A stretch of DNA of 64,000 nucleotides from JAVVHH01 sp963835135 (GTDB lineage Bacteria; Pseudomonadota; Alphaproteobacteria; Acetobacterales; Acetobacteraceae): positions 744,001 through 808,000 of the forward strand of contig CAWIEF010000005.1 of NCBI GenBank assembly GCA_963835135.1. The letters are read 5' to 3'. The notes under the pieces are model-generated. The model searched no databases and was not told the origin of the DNA. It saw nothing but the letters and a program-made list of their open reading frames with translations. The position numbers were made by a program, and so were the translations under genes. Of the stretch, positions 37,897 to 47,719 are shown piece by piece; the first letter of the stretch is position 1, and each line of letters opens with the position of its first letter.

Positions 37897-38751
37897 TCAG
37901 CCTACAGCCAGTTCGGCTGCGAAGACTTGATCCATCCGTCCCCACTGAAAATCGTGCAGCAAGCGGTCTAGCCTGGAGTGCACGGCAGAGATGTTCATGT
38001 AGTGACGAAGTCTCGACCGAGCGCTCGCCCCGGGTATTCGAGGCTGTCTGGTGTCGATTTCCCAAGGATGTATATAGAAGATTGCAGGCTTGTGTTCCAT
38101 TTTGCTGAAGCGTTTAAGGGCGGAGCGGTATAGTGAATAGGGAAGCAGCCTGAAGTAACCACCTCCAGAGATCGGCAGGTTTCGGTTCCAGAGCCTCATC
38201 GTCGTCATAGGCAGTTCTACGAGCGCGCGCTCGACCGGCCGGTGCGGAAACCTGGGTGCCTCTGGGTTTCCATAAAGATCATGGCGGATCGGGTAAACGC
38301 TCGAACTATACCGATGGCCTGTGTCATCCAGCACGTCAAACGCCCAAGTGTTGCTTGGGCCAACCGAAAACGTCGGAGCTCGATACCCTTTGACCTCGAC
38401 GCCACCAATGGCCTCGAGCAGCCCCTTGGCTCGAGTAACATCCTCACGAAACTGCTCGGGTGACAACGTGTGAGCAAGCTGGTGCCCATAGCCGTGACTG
38501 GCGAGCTCGTGACCGCCAGCGACAATCTCCTTAACGACAGAAGGAAATCGTTCAGCAACCCAACCCAGCGTGAAGAACGTGGCCCGCACATTGCGCCGTT
38601 CAAACAGCTCAAGGATACGCGTGGTATTTGCTTCGACATGGGACGGCAAGTCATCCCACGCGTCACGGCGGACGCAGTTAGCAAAGCCTTGAACCTGGAA
38701 GTAGTCTTCCACGTCGACTGTCATTGCATTCCGGACGTTGGTTTTCGCCAC
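37897..38751 (-). CDS. Polysaccharide deacetylase (XrtA-associated type)
   Basis: A 284-residue NodB-type deacetylase. TVDVEDYFQV supplies the catalytic Asp pair near residues 13-16, and HGYGHQ the metal-binding His-x3-His. GYRAPTFSVG and the late FYIHPWEID motif complete the active site. It probably removes acetyl from N-acetylated sugars of the exopolysaccharide in the periplasm or cytoplasm; no signal peptide is seen. It starts at GTG 38751, directly after the AAA ATPase gene. Confidence 0.92.
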   Translation of the reverse strand: MAKTNVRNAMTVDVEDYFQVQGFANCVRRDAWDDLPSHVEANTTRILELFERRNVRATFFTLGWVAERFPSVVKEIVAGGHELASHGYGHQLAHTLSPEQFREDVTRAKGLLEAIGGVEVKGYRAPTFSVGPSNTWAFDVLDDTGHRYSSSVYPIRHDLYGNPEAPRFPHRPVERALVELPMTTMRLWNRNLPISGGGYFRLLPYSLYRSALKRFSKMEHKPAIFYIHPWEIDTRQPRIPGASARSRLRHYMNISAVHSRLDRLLHDFQWGRMDQVFAAELAVG

Positions 38752-38758
38752 GACAGGC

Positions 38759-39763
38759 TTACTGGACGCCGAGCATCTGGGTCAGTTTGCGAAACACCTG
38801 CTCGCGTCGAGCCATCTGTTGCTCGAGCGCCTCCACTCGATTGAGCAAATCCGAGCTCATAGAGGTCAGGTTAGGATCAGCAACTCGGGCCAGGGTGTTC
38901 GGATTCGTGGTGAATGCATCGGGCCCATCGGCCCACTCGGCCTGCGAACCCTCGAGATCATGCGCCAGCTCGCCCGCCGTGTTCTCGACCACTACTCGAG
39001 TGATGTGATGCGCCTCTTCAAGAACGCCATACAGCAACACTCGAGAGCAAAGGCGATTGATTCGTCGAGGGATTCCCCCCGTGTGGGAGAATATGGAGTC
39101 GAACGCCTCGTCGTCCCAGTGTGGATCATCGATCCATCCCACAGCATGGAGCCGATGCTCGATGTAAGCACGCGTTTCCTCCTCGCTCAACGGGCCTAAA
39201 TGGTAGGACGTGAGCACTCGCTGCCGCAATTGGTCGAGACTCGTGCTGGCGAGCATCCGACGGAATTGCGGTTGACCCAGCAGAACCGTTTGCATCGACG
39301 TGTGCCCATCGACTGTGATGTTCGAGAGCATACGGAGTTCTTCCAGCGCAGCGAGCGATAGGTTTTGCGCCTCATCAACGATCAGCAGGCAACGCCGCCC
39401 CGCCATCAAGTGGTTCCGTAGCACGCCTTCAAAACGTTGCAACAAAGCAGCCTTCGTCAAGCCTTCCTCAGCCAATCCGAAGCCGGCCATCGCAAGACGA
39501 AAGAGATCCTCTTCCGATACTTGCGTCGTATTTATGCGAGCTATGGCATAAGCTTCGGGATTCATCTGCGATCGAAGCCACTCGACCAGCGTGGTTTTAC
39601 CCGCCCCTACCTCTCCGGTAATGATGATGAAGCCTTCGCCCTGCGCGAGACCATAGTTCAAGTGCGCGATCGCCTTGCTGTGCCCACGGCTGCCGAAGAA
39701 AAAACGACTGTCCGGCGTCAGCTGGAATGGCATGCCCGAGAAGTTGTAGAAGCTCTCATACAT
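38759..39763 (-). CDS. AAA ATPase of the XrtA/PEP-CTERM system (ExeA-like)
   Basis: A 334-residue ATPase. It starts MYESFYNFSGMPFQLTPDSR, the standard opening of this family, with Walker A GEVGAGKT near 50-56, Walker B LLIVDEAQN and a sensor-like SNITVDGHTSMQTVLLGQP. A coiled-coil-prone C-terminus ends in LNRVEALEQQMARREQVF. It resembles ExeA/GspA, which act in cell-wall remodelling for secretion. ATG 39763 was chosen over the longer frame to 39859, whose first 32 residues lie inside the beta-barrel gene. Confidence 0.92.
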   Translation of the reverse strand: MYESFYNFSGMPFQLTPDSRFFFGSRGHSKAIAHLNYGLAQGEGFIIITGEVGAGKTTLVEWLRSQMNPEAYAIARINTTQVSEEDLFRLAMAGFGLAEEGLTKAALLQRFEGVLRNHLMAGRRCLLIVDEAQNLSLAALEELRMLSNITVDGHTSMQTVLLGQPQFRRMLASTSLDQLRQRVLTSYHLGPLSEEETRAYIEHRLHAVGWIDDPHWDDEAFDSIFSHTGGIPRRINRLCSRVLLYGVLEEAHHITRVVVENTAGELAHDLEGSQAEWADGPDAFTTNPNTLARVADPNLTSMSSDLLNRVEALEQQMARREQVFRKLTQMLGVQ

Positions 39764-39770
39764 TGCTGTC

Positions 39771-41489
39771 TCAAAAGCTCTTGCGAAGGCCGACGAGGAG
39801 CGTGTTTTGCGAGGCGGACCCGCCAAAAGCCGCCGGAAAATTCGTGGTAGCGGAACCAAACCGTTCGGAGTGGCTGTAGCTCAGACTGCCAGAAAGCGTA
39901 TCCGTGAACACGTGACTAAGCGATGAATAAAATTGCAAGGTGTCCTGTGATGTGCCTGGCGCCCCAAAGAAAATGCCGTTGTCGCTCGTTGCGTAGGATA
40001 CTCCGCTACTAAGGCTGGTGCTGGGATTGAGATCATGCTGCCAGTTCAAAGTTCCGTACGTCGTCGACGTGCTCGTCCCAGCTTGGGTTGTGACCCCTAA
40101 GATGCTCACAGAACCCGCTCCGAGTTGCTCGAATTCCGTGTGGGCGACGGTGGCGGTGAACGTATCCCGGTCGAGGAGCAGCGAACCGCCCACTGTGGCT
40201 GTTTTTATCCTCGAAAGCGGGGACTGGCTCGCAAGATAGGTGTTAGCGAGCGTTGGAGACCCGGTGATGTTGCTGAGCAAGATTCCGCCGGGTCCCACCG
40301 AGGTGCTGCCCAAGAGTGCTTGGCGGGCACCAAGGCCGGTCTGGATATCAACTGTATAGCTTCCAAAGATTCGAGTGCGCGCGGTCGGCGCGTAAATGCC
40401 GTTGAACAACACAGTATTCGAACCAGCGACTTGCCCATATTGCACGGTGAGAGAACTTGTCTCATTGGGAGTTACAGTCACTCCAACGGTCCAAGTCGGT
40501 TCACTTAATTTGTAGCGGCTTCGAGGATAATTGTAGTTCTCGTAACCAACAGTGCCAAACACAGTAAGCCACCTGTACACGACATACGAGAGGCGATCGG
40601 TGACGGAAGACGTGGAAGCACCCTGGTAAAAGTAACTACCAGAAAACTGACTTGCAGTTGCAGAAAGCGAGTTCTGTATCCGGCCCAGATTTTCCCCTGT
40701 AGTAAAGGATGCGAATTCTGTATTCGTCTGCAAATTCCCCGTAGATCCAAAGCCCGCCGTTTGGGCTGAGTTCGGCGCAAAATAAAGCTGATTAAAATTA
40801 TTGTCGCTTCCCTGAAACGTCTGGGAATATGAGTAACCAACGGTAAGCGTACCATTCCCGCCGAAAGTTCTCTGGAGATACGGCGACACGCTTATGCTGG
40901 TCGTCTGCACAGCTTCGCTGCGACTGATCAGAGAATTTGCCAGCGGAGAAGTGTCACCGAATCTTGAGCTGAGGTCGCTGATGCCCCGGGCCGTGACGTA
41001 AAGCCAGTCGGGAACCAACACGGCAGTAGCGGAACCATTGAAGGTCTGGGACAGAAGCGTTTGCCCCGATGAACTTGGATAGACCGCCAGCCGAGGACTG
41101 TAGACTAGCGCGACGTTAACCCTGGACGTCACACCATTCAAAACGAGATCTGGCGCAAGAAGAATGACCGGTTGCCAACTCGAGTTCCCTATACCCCCGG
41201 GGCTGTCAGTCGCGCCAATCTCGACATCAATGTCTCCACCGAGCGTCCAGGCTCGGTTTGTCACAGCCGAGGGCCCGCTCTGAAGCGAGCTCACGGTGTC
41301 TCTCAGCGAAGTTCCACCAATCGCGTAGCCAGTGTCGGCAATGCCGCCGCCCGCCAACTGGGCCCTCGCGTCCTCAGTCGCACATAGCAAACTCAAGGCC
41401 GCGACCGCGACCCACATCAAAGCGGAATGAAATGGACCGATCGAGATAGCTGGGTTTGGCCTTGAACCTGCTATGGCCCTCCTCCTCAT
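39771..41489 (-). CDS. Outer-membrane beta-barrel protein of the XrtA/PEP-CTERM system
   Basis: A 572-residue protein with an N-terminal signal (hydrophobic MWVAVAALSLLCATEDARA, cleavage after about residue 43). It has many alternating-hydrophobic strands rich in Thr, Ser, Tyr and Gly, and ends LLVGLRKSF with a C-terminal Phe, as outer-membrane barrels do. The position between the ATPase and the tyrosine-kinase-like gene matches the conserved XrtA-locus barrel protein. A role in polysaccharide or PEP-CTERM protein passage is inferred. ATG 41489 overlaps the kinase stop (TGATG). Confidence 0.87.
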   Translation of the reverse strand: MRRRAIAGSRPNPAISIGPFHSALMWVAVAALSLLCATEDARAQLAGGGIADTGYAIGGTSLRDTVSSLQSGPSAVTNRAWTLGGDIDVEIGATDSPGGIGNSSWQPVILLAPDLVLNGVTSRVNVALVYSPRLAVYPSSSGQTLLSQTFNGSATAVLVPDWLYVTARGISDLSSRFGDTSPLANSLISRSEAVQTTSISVSPYLQRTFGGNGTLTVGYSYSQTFQGSDNNFNQLYFAPNSAQTAGFGSTGNLQTNTEFASFTTGENLGRIQNSLSATASQFSGSYFYQGASTSSVTDRLSYVVYRWLTVFGTVGYENYNYPRSRYKLSEPTWTVGVTVTPNETSSLTVQYGQVAGSNTVLFNGIYAPTARTRIFGSYTVDIQTGLGARQALLGSTSVGPGGILLSNITGSPTLANTYLASQSPLSRIKTATVGGSLLLDRDTFTATVAHTEFEQLGAGSVSILGVTTQAGTSTSTTYGTLNWQHDLNPSTSLSSGVSYATSDNGIFFGAPGTSQDTLQFYSSLSHVFTDTLSGSLSYSHSERFGSATTNFPAAFGGSASQNTLLVGLRKSF

Positions 41490-42511
41490 CAAGTGTATGA
41501 ACCGAAATAGTCGTAAGAGCCAAACGCGTGACTAGAGGTAAGGCGCACTTTGTTCAACAACATGGTAATCGTCGGACACAGCCTGACCATCTCGATTGCT
41601 GCCTCCACCTCGCTCCGCTGCGTCCTCTCAGCCTCCACAACGACAACGACCTGCCCCACGGCGGGACACAGGGTGTGCGGATCGCTGGTGGACAGGCAAG
41701 GGGGCGCATCGAGTAACACCAAACTGCGCCCAAAACGTGTGGCCAGTCGCTTTATCGGTGGCGTTAGCAAACGTTCCTCCAGCCCCAAACCAGCGCCGCC
41801 ATCCTCGACGATGGAACGCGATCCGAGCGGCAGGAACGACAAGTTTGGGAGTTCACTTGGAACGATGAAATCATCTGGGCAGAGGTCAGGGTTAGCGACG
41901 AGATCAAGAAATCCCTTGCGGCCCGATAGACCTAGCGTATCGCTGAGCGAGTTTCTTTTCGCGTCCACGTCGACGACCAAGACACTCTCGCCAGCATTCT
42001 GCGCGATGCTCCCACCCAAATTCAACGAAGTGAAGCTCTTGCCCTCGCCAGGCCGGGCGCTGGTGATCATGACCACGTTGGGTGAGGCTTCACTGCCTAG
42101 GATAACGTCATCCTCAGGGCCGGGGTGAATTGCGCGGAGAATTCTTCCGATAACAATTCGATACTCTTCAGTGGTGCGGGTCCTGTTTGTTCTTGCTACC
42201 ATAAGGCCTGCTTGTTCCAGGACATCAATGCCTACGGGCGAGTTCGTAGACGATAGTCTAAGATCGCTGACGGTCCCCGTCTTCAATACGGAAGGACTGG
42301 CTGTCGCTCGTGAGCCCTTGACGGGAGGTGGCGGGAGAGCCTGGGCAATCTGTGGGATCCGGCGTATCCTCGCTTGAGCCTCGCTTAGCACCTTGTCTGC
42401 ATCGCCCAACACGTCGCCCGGCGCAGGCCCGCCGCCCACGACGTGCCCAGCTTTAGCCGCTCTCAGCAGAGCCGCCGCCCGCTCAATCAGATGGTCGGAC
42501 CTGTCAGACAT
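41489..42511 (-). CDS. CpsD/CapB-type tyrosine autokinase-like ATPase (XrtA-associated)
   Basis: A 340-residue cytoplasmic P-loop protein of the bacterial tyrosine kinase family. Walker A is TSARPGEGKSFTSLNL, Walker A' is VLVVDVDAKRNS and Walker B is LVLLDAPP. The C-terminus GSYDYFGSYT is Tyr-rich, the autophosphorylated tail. The first 100 residues form a separate, poorly conserved region. These kinases control polymer length with a chain-length (Wzz-like) partner, which is not encoded in this window. It is the first gene of the - strand operon. Confidence 0.9.
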   Translation of the reverse strand: MSDRSDHLIERAAALLRAAKAGHVVGGGPAPGDVLGDADKVLSEAQARIRRIPQIAQALPPPPVKGSRATASPSVLKTGTVSDLRLSSTNSPVGIDVLEQAGLMVARTNRTRTTEEYRIVIGRILRAIHPGPEDDVILGSEASPNVVMITSARPGEGKSFTSLNLGGSIAQNAGESVLVVDVDAKRNSLSDTLGLSGRKGFLDLVANPDLCPDDFIVPSELPNLSFLPLGSRSIVEDGGAGLGLEERLLTPPIKRLATRFGRSLVLLDAPPCLSTSDPHTLCPAVGQVVVVVEAERTQRSEVEAAIEMVRLCPTITMLLNKVRLTSSHAFGSYDYFGSYT

Positions 42512-42892
42512 GGCCCAACCTCAAGGCCGACAACGTGCAAGTCTCCACGCGTCGAGAGCGATCAAGCAACGCGACTAGTTCTGTCCGGACCAAGATAGAC
42601 CACCAGATATTTCCCTGAGCCGACCAGCCACACAAACGCGCACCCATAGCACGGCCGCATCGTATGCGATTTGTACTCCGGCGTCGAGGCTTGCATCTCA
42701 CCCAAAAGCTTAGGGTGGTCAACAGCATGCCGTGCCAAACTGGTGTCATTTTCGATCCGCTCAATCTCTGATATATGTGCGTTGCGTCGCTGCCGCCATA
42801 CTACCTTTGTTCTGGTTAACGGTTTGCTTAGAAGATCGGGGTATGATGGCTGAAGTGGCAGGCTGCAAGGGTGTGAGATCGGTGCCGAAGCG
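42512..42892. other. Intergenic region between divergent EPS operons (381 bp)
   Basis: This is the only gap over 300 bp in the window. It separates the tyrosine-kinase-like gene (-) from the sugar transferase gene (+) and is more AT-rich than most of the window. Open frames crossing it look like shadows. It must hold promoters for both operons; one sigma-54-like site is described separately. A TGGCACG stretch on the - strand near 42730 lacks a properly spaced -12 element. Confidence 0.6.
42813..42828 (+). promoter_or_regulatory. Candidate sigma-54 promoter for the sugar transferase-prs operon
   Basis: TGG at 42813-42815 and TTGC at 42824-42827 have the exact -24/-12 spacing of sigma-54 promoters (GG and GC ten bases apart). 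The CACG part of the -24 box is not matched (TTAA). It lies 65 bp before the first gene of an operon that encodes PrsR, a sigma-54 activator with an intact GAFTGA loop, which makes it biologically sensible. Confidence 0.35.
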
Positions 42893-44225
42893 ATGAGAAC
42901 ACAGATTGTAAGGCGACATGTCGTACCTGAGATGCTCGCTCTCAGCGTGGTCGAACTCGTTTTGACCTTCGCCTTGGCTTTCATTCTGCTGACCCCGTCG
43001 TTGGCGAGCTTCAAGCTCGCCTCGGTTCATTTCGCGACGATGTGCTCCCTGATCGTCTGTTTCACCGCCTTCGTCATCGGTTTGTACCGGCCGCAAATGT
43101 TTGAGCGAGCTCGGGGGCTGTTGTTTAGTACAGTCCTAAGTGCCTTCATATCCTTCCCTGCTATATGGATCGTCAGCAAGGGACTGGGCCTGAGTAGTTA
43201 TTGGCCAGTCGGTTACGACTCATTCCGGCCAGTAAAAATCATCGGCATTTGGTGCCTGGGTGTTCTATGCGTCCGTTTGCTTTTCCTTGTAGCTGCCCGC
43301 TTCGACATGTTTCTGCACCGTGTCGCGATCATCGGTCATCTCGACTCTCCAAGCGTTGCTGCCGCTATCCGTGCTGGCCGAAAGAGCTTCTTGGAAGTTT
43401 CGGTCATCAGTCCGGAGCGTGCCTCCGTCGGCTCTCTCGCGAGCAAAGGCATTCGAACGATCGCTGTCCCATTTGAAAGTCGAAATCTTTTTCCAGACGA
43501 CGCGTTATCTTCATTAGCCAAGCTCGGGATAAAGGTGCAGTCCGAGTCGGAGTTTTGGGAGCAAAGTCTTCGCCGGATCGACATCGCAAGCTTCGACGAT
43601 AAGGCGCCTTGGGCAAGCGAGATCGTAAGCATCCGCAAGAGTTCATCGATCGTGATACGAGTCTTCGACGTGTGTGCGAGTTTCGGATTGCTGTTCGCAA
43701 CTCTGCCCATCATGGCCATTGTGGCCGCGTTGGTCTGCTTGGACAGCGCTGGCCCGATCCTGTATCGGCAGGAGCGGGTGGGGCTGAATAATCGGCCGTT
43801 CACATTGCTTAAATTTCGGAGCATGAGAGTCGACGCCGAGTTCATCCGGTCCACGCTGGGCCCAACAGAAAGATCCTCGTGTGACCCGTATAGGATGGTT
43901 CCTGCGACGCACCAGGATAGACGAGTTACCGCAACTTCTAAATATTTTACGCGGTGAGATGAGTTTCATTGGGCCACGGCCTGAGCGTCCACATTTCGTG
44001 CAACAACTATCGCAGGTCATACCGAATTATCACGAGCGGTCTCGGGTCAAGCCCGGTCTGACCGGTTGGGCGCAGGTAAACTACCCGTATGGTGCATCCG
44101 TTGATGACGCTAGAGCAAAGCTGTCGTATGATCTCTACTACGTCAAGAATAGAACATTACTACTTGATCTTTTGATCATGTTATCAACCGTTCGCGTGAT
44201 CTTACTCCAAGAGGGTGCACGTTGA
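42893..44225 (+). CDS. Polyprenyl-phosphate sugar transferase, PEP-CTERM-associated (frameshifted)
   Basis: About 444 residues after correction, typical for this family. The first 120 residues are four to five TM segments, then a Rossmann-like domain. The catalytic domain has a re-entrant helix ([18 protein letters not shown]), [20 protein letters not shown], then [24 protein letters not shown] and [16 protein letters not shown]. The frame breaks at about 43844-43848; removing one C gives [20 protein letters not shown], so coding continues to 44225. It transfers the first sugar-phosphate to undecaprenyl phosphate to start repeat-unit synthesis. Confidence 0.87.
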
Positions 44226-44259
44226 GATTTGCTCACGCTAGATACTCGTTGGGTTCTTA

Positions 44260-46311
44260 GTGTCTATCTACGTCTTCAGCATATGTTCGGCAGTGTATGC
44301 AACGCTGTCGGTGCTCATCGCGATCCAAGCTCGCCAGAGGGCAAACTCATATCTCGCAATTTGCTGCGGTATCACAGCATTTTGGGCTGCGTCGGAGACA
44401 ATCTGGGCGCCAACGTTGATCGAAGGTGCAGCCGGCTTCGTTGACCTAATTCGCTTGCTAATCTGGTATTCGTATCTCTTGTATCTTTATAGACGGTCTG
44501 GGGTCGGATCGGTCAGGCAGATCCGAGGCTTTGGTGTGGTTGCGATAATAGCAATCGTCATCGGTGTCGGCATCATGCTCGCCGACTTCGGACAGCAGCA
44601 TTACAGTCTTTTATCTCTTCCAATCGCGATCCGGCTTCTTGTTTGTATCTCTGAACTGCTTCTGATCGAAAACTTATTCTTAAACCTTCCGGAAAATTCT
44701 CGCTGGCATGTTGCCCTGCCCTGCGTTCTCCTAGCAGGGCTAACCTGCTTTGATATCCTTGTTGTTGCTGACACTGCTCTGTTTGGCCGCCCTTCCCTTC
44801 CGCTTGCCAGCGCACGCGCCATCGCAATGATCGTTGTCGCACCCCTCCTGGTTCTCGCTGCCCTCCGAGGTCAGCGTTGGAATGAACCAATTAAGCTATC
44901 GCGGACAGCCGTCTTTCATAGCGCAACGCTGATCCTCAGCGGTTCCGTCCTGCTGTCGCTCGCGCTCGCTGGAGAGATCTTGCGGCAGTTAGACCCAACG
45001 TGGGGCTGGGTGGCAGAGCTCAGCCTCATGTTTTCAGGCCTCATTGGCATTATGCTCTTCTTGAGCTCCCGATCTGCAAGGTCGCTTATGGACCGTGTCG
45101 TCATCCACCATTTCTTTGCAGATCGGTATGACTACCGGAAGCAGTGGCTAAGTTGCATCGCCACCCTATCCGGTAGAGGACATTGGGAAAGAGCCGACCT
45201 CTACACGCGGGCGATCCAAGCCGTCGCCGACGTCGTCGACAGCCCAAGCGGCGCTTTGTTCCTCCGCAACGAAGCCAAAAATACGATGACTTGGATGACA
45301 TCATGGAACATGCCGGCTGGTGGCGAGATCCCTCTTTCGACGTCCTTAATCCAACGTCTGATGGCGCAACAGCAGGTTGTCGATCTTCTGACGGATCCGC
45401 CTGCTGCTCACGACAGCGGCGATCTGCGTCAACTTGGGTCAGTTTGGTTGGCCGTTCCTTTGTTGCACGCGGTCGGTGTAAGTGGTCTCGTCGTCGTCGG
45501 ACCGCCAAGGGTGCAATTCAGGGTCGACCAGGAAGTTTACGATCTACTCGGTATATTAGGCCAGGAGGTTGGGACCTACATAGCGGAGCAGCGCGCCGCC
45601 GAGGTCATCAGCCAAACTCAAGATCTCCACGAATACGGGAAGCGGTTTGCCTTCGTCGCTCACGACATCAAGAATATCTCTAGCCAACTCGGCTTACTGC
45701 TGAGCAATGCGGAATATCATCTAGAAAATCCTGCGTTCCAGCGCGACATGCTCGGAACGGTTCGCTCCTCGGTCCATAAGATCGATCGTTTGCTGAAGCG
45801 TTTAGACAAACCCGAGTTAGAGAGAACAACTGAGACGATCTTCCCCATTCTACGGCTCCAGGCGCTGTTGACGACGCTTCAAACTAGCGCACGGGTTGAA
45901 CTCATCGCCGACGATGGCTGCTCAACAGTGGAACTCGCAATAAGTCCAGAACTCTTTGAGACTGCCATAACACATCTACTCAATAACGCACTCGAGGCTG
46001 CCCCTGATCGATTAGTGGCCATCCACATGAGCCAGAACACGCGGCGGATCACGATCGATATAACAGACCATGGGAACGGGATGTCGGCCGAGTTCGTTCG
46101 AAACGAGTTGTTCTCTCCTTTCAAGACAAACAAGCATGGCGGTTCCGGAATCGGCGCGTTCCAGGCACGCGAGCTTATCACTTCGGCGGGCGGTGAGCTT
46201 TTGGTAATCTCCCAGAAAGGAAGCGGAACCACAATGCGCGTCATATTCCCTCTTGCTGCGACTACGACCCACCAGCCGCCCGGACTGCCCGTCCGCGCGA
46301 AGGTGGGATAG
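44260..46311 (+). CDS. prsK: PEP-CTERM system sensor histidine kinase PrsK
   Basis: A 683-residue membrane kinase. Residues 1-270 contain about eight TM helices, 290-440 form a GAF-like domain, then H468 in FVAHDIKNISSQL is the phospho-accepting His. N, G1 and G2 ATP boxes follow (LLNNALEAAPD, DHGNGM, GSGIGAF). It probably senses an envelope signal and phosphorylates PrsR, whose gene starts 1 bp after this stop. GTG 44260 was chosen because the first TM helix starts immediately after it. It lies 34 bp after the sugar transferase gene. Confidence 0.92.
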   Translation: MSIYVFSICSAVYATLSVLIAIQARQRANSYLAICCGITAFWAASETIWAPTLIEGAAGFVDLIRLLIWYSYLLYLYRRSGVGSVRQIRGFGVVAIIAIVIGVGIMLADFGQQHYSLLSLPIAIRLLVCISELLLIENLFLNLPENSRWHVALPCVLLAGLTCFDILVVADTALFGRPSLPLASARAIAMIVVAPLLVLAALRGQRWNEPIKLSRTAVFHSATLILSGSVLLSLALAGEILRQLDPTWGWVAELSLMFSGLIGIMLFLSSRSARSLMDRVVIHHFFADRYDYRKQWLSCIATLSGRGHWERADLYTRAIQAVADVVDSPSGALFLRNEAKNTMTWMTSWNMPAGGEIPLSTSLIQRLMAQQQVVDLLTDPPAAHDSGDLRQLGSVWLAVPLLHAVGVSGLVVVGPPRVQFRVDQEVYDLLGILGQEVGTYIAEQRAAEVISQTQDLHEYGKRFAFVAHDIKNISSQLGLLLSNAEYHLENPAFQRDMLGTVRSSVHKIDRLLKRLDKPELERTTETIFPILRLQALLTTLQTSARVELIADDGCSTVELAISPELFETAITHLLNNALEAAPDRLVAIHMSQNTRRITIDITDHGNGMSAEFVRNELFSPFKTNKHGGSGIGAFQARELITSAGGELLVISQKGSGTTMRVIFPLAATTTHQPPGLPVRAKVG

Positions 46312-46312
46312 A

Positions 46313-47716
46313 GTGTCGCTAGAGCCGAATCTGCTCATTGTGGAAGACGATCTCGGTCTGTGCAGTCAGTATCGCTGGGCATTTCCCCAATTTCAAGTGT
46401 CGTTCGCTCATAACCGTGAGCAGGCCTTGGCAATCGCGCGGCGAGAGTTACCCCCTGTCGTGATCATGGATCTGGGTCTCCCACCAGATCCAGATGGCGT
46501 GAGCGAAGGTTTCGCTTCGCTGGATGGACTGGTTCAGATATCTCGAGACATGAAAATCATCGTTGCGACCAGCCATGACGATCGCGTTCATGCGCTGCGG
46601 GCCATTGCCGCGGGAGCGTATGACTTCTGTGAGAAGCCGATCGATATCCAAGTCTTGAATACAATCGTCCAGCGTAGCTTGCGTTTGAAGACACTCGAGG
46701 AAGAAAACAAGAGATTATCCGCCTCCGTTGCGACGTCGGCAATTAAGAACATCATTACGGCCGATAGCGGCATGCTGAAGATTTGTCGAGACATCGAGAA
46801 ATTAGCGGGAAATAATGTATCGATACTCCTGCTTGGCGAGAGCGGTACGGGAAAGGAAGCTTTGGCCAGAGCGTTGCATGACTTGGGTCCTCGAGCCAAG
46901 CAGCCGTTCGTGGCCATCAATTGTGGCGCAATCCCCGATAATCTGTTGGAAAGTGAACTCTTTGGCTATGAGCGGGGGGCTTTCACCGGCGCTGTGAAGC
47001 AAACCCTTGGCCGGATTGAGATGGCTCATCGTGGTACCCTGTTTCTGGATGAGATCGGCGATCTGCCCCTTTCGCTCCAAGTCAAGCTGCTGCGGTTTCT
47101 TCAAGACCAGATCGTCGAGCGGATTGGCGGTAGATCCCCTACTCAGGTTGACGTGCGGGTCGTCTCGGCGACAAATCAACACTTACAAGAGCGGGTTGAA
47201 GCGGAACGGTTCCGTGCGGATCTTTTTTATCGATTGAACACTATTACGATGCGGATCCCGCCGTTGCGGGATCGCGGCAGCGACGCGGTGCTTCTGGCGA
47301 AGTTCTTTCTCGGCCGGTTTAGCCAGGAATATCGTCGTCCGATCCGTGGTTTCACCGACGACGCCATGGCAGCCCTTGGAGCCCACCCGTGGCCTGGCAA
47401 CATCCGTGAATTAGAAAATCGCGTGAAGCGAGCAGTGTTGATGTCTGAGTCGCGCTTGATTAGTTCGACTGATCTGGAATTGGCAGCCGCTCCGGAGGAT
47501 CCGCGGTCGTTCGACCTGCGCGATGCTCGAGCGAAAGCCGAGCGGGAGGTCATTCAACGCGCCTTAGCCAGAAGCGATCGACGATTATCGGCGGCTGCTC
47601 GTCTTCTCGGCGTCAGCCGACCAACGTTATATGCTTTGCTAGAAGCGCACGGCCTCTCAACCGGGGCAACCGGCAATTCGAGCATCGCCGACGAACCACA
47701 AGGAACCCAGGGCTAA
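46313..47716 (+). CDS. prsR: PEP-CTERM system sigma-54 response regulator PrsR
   Basis: A 467-residue NtrC-type activator. The receiver domain has acidic pocket EDD (11-13) and D53 in VVIMDLGLP. The AAA+ domain has Walker A GESGTGK (175-181), the sigma-54 contact loop GAFTGA (222-227) and GTLFLDEIGDLP. A Fis-type helix-turn-helix follows (LSAAARLLGVSRPTLYALL). With PrsK it should switch on sigma-54 promoters of PEP-CTERM and EPS genes. GTG 46313 follows GAAGGTGGGA, a good ribosome site; frames starting at 46253 overlap prsK. Confidence 0.94.
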   Translation: MSLEPNLLIVEDDLGLCSQYRWAFPQFQVSFAHNREQALAIARRELPPVVIMDLGLPPDPDGVSEGFASLDGLVQISRDMKIIVATSHDDRVHALRAIAAGAYDFCEKPIDIQVLNTIVQRSLRLKTLEEENKRLSASVATSAIKNIITADSGMLKICRDIEKLAGNNVSILLLGESGTGKEALARALHDLGPRAKQPFVAINCGAIPDNLLESELFGYERGAFTGAVKQTLGRIEMAHRGTLFLDEIGDLPLSLQVKLLRFLQDQIVERIGGRSPTQVDVRVVSATNQHLQERVEAERFRADLFYRLNTITMRIPPLRDRGSDAVLLAKFFLGRFSQEYRRPIRGFTDDAMAALGAHPWPGNIRELENRVKRAVLMSESRLISSTDLELAAAPEDPRSFDLRDARAKAEREVIQRALARSDRRLSAAARLLGVSRPTLYALLEAHGLSTGATGNSSIADEPQGTQG

Positions 47717-47719
47717 CTC

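Noticed and set aside
42725..42745. Sigma-54 promoter on the - strand (TGGCACG)
   Set aside because: The -24 half matches well, but the nearest GC is two bases too close for a -12 element.
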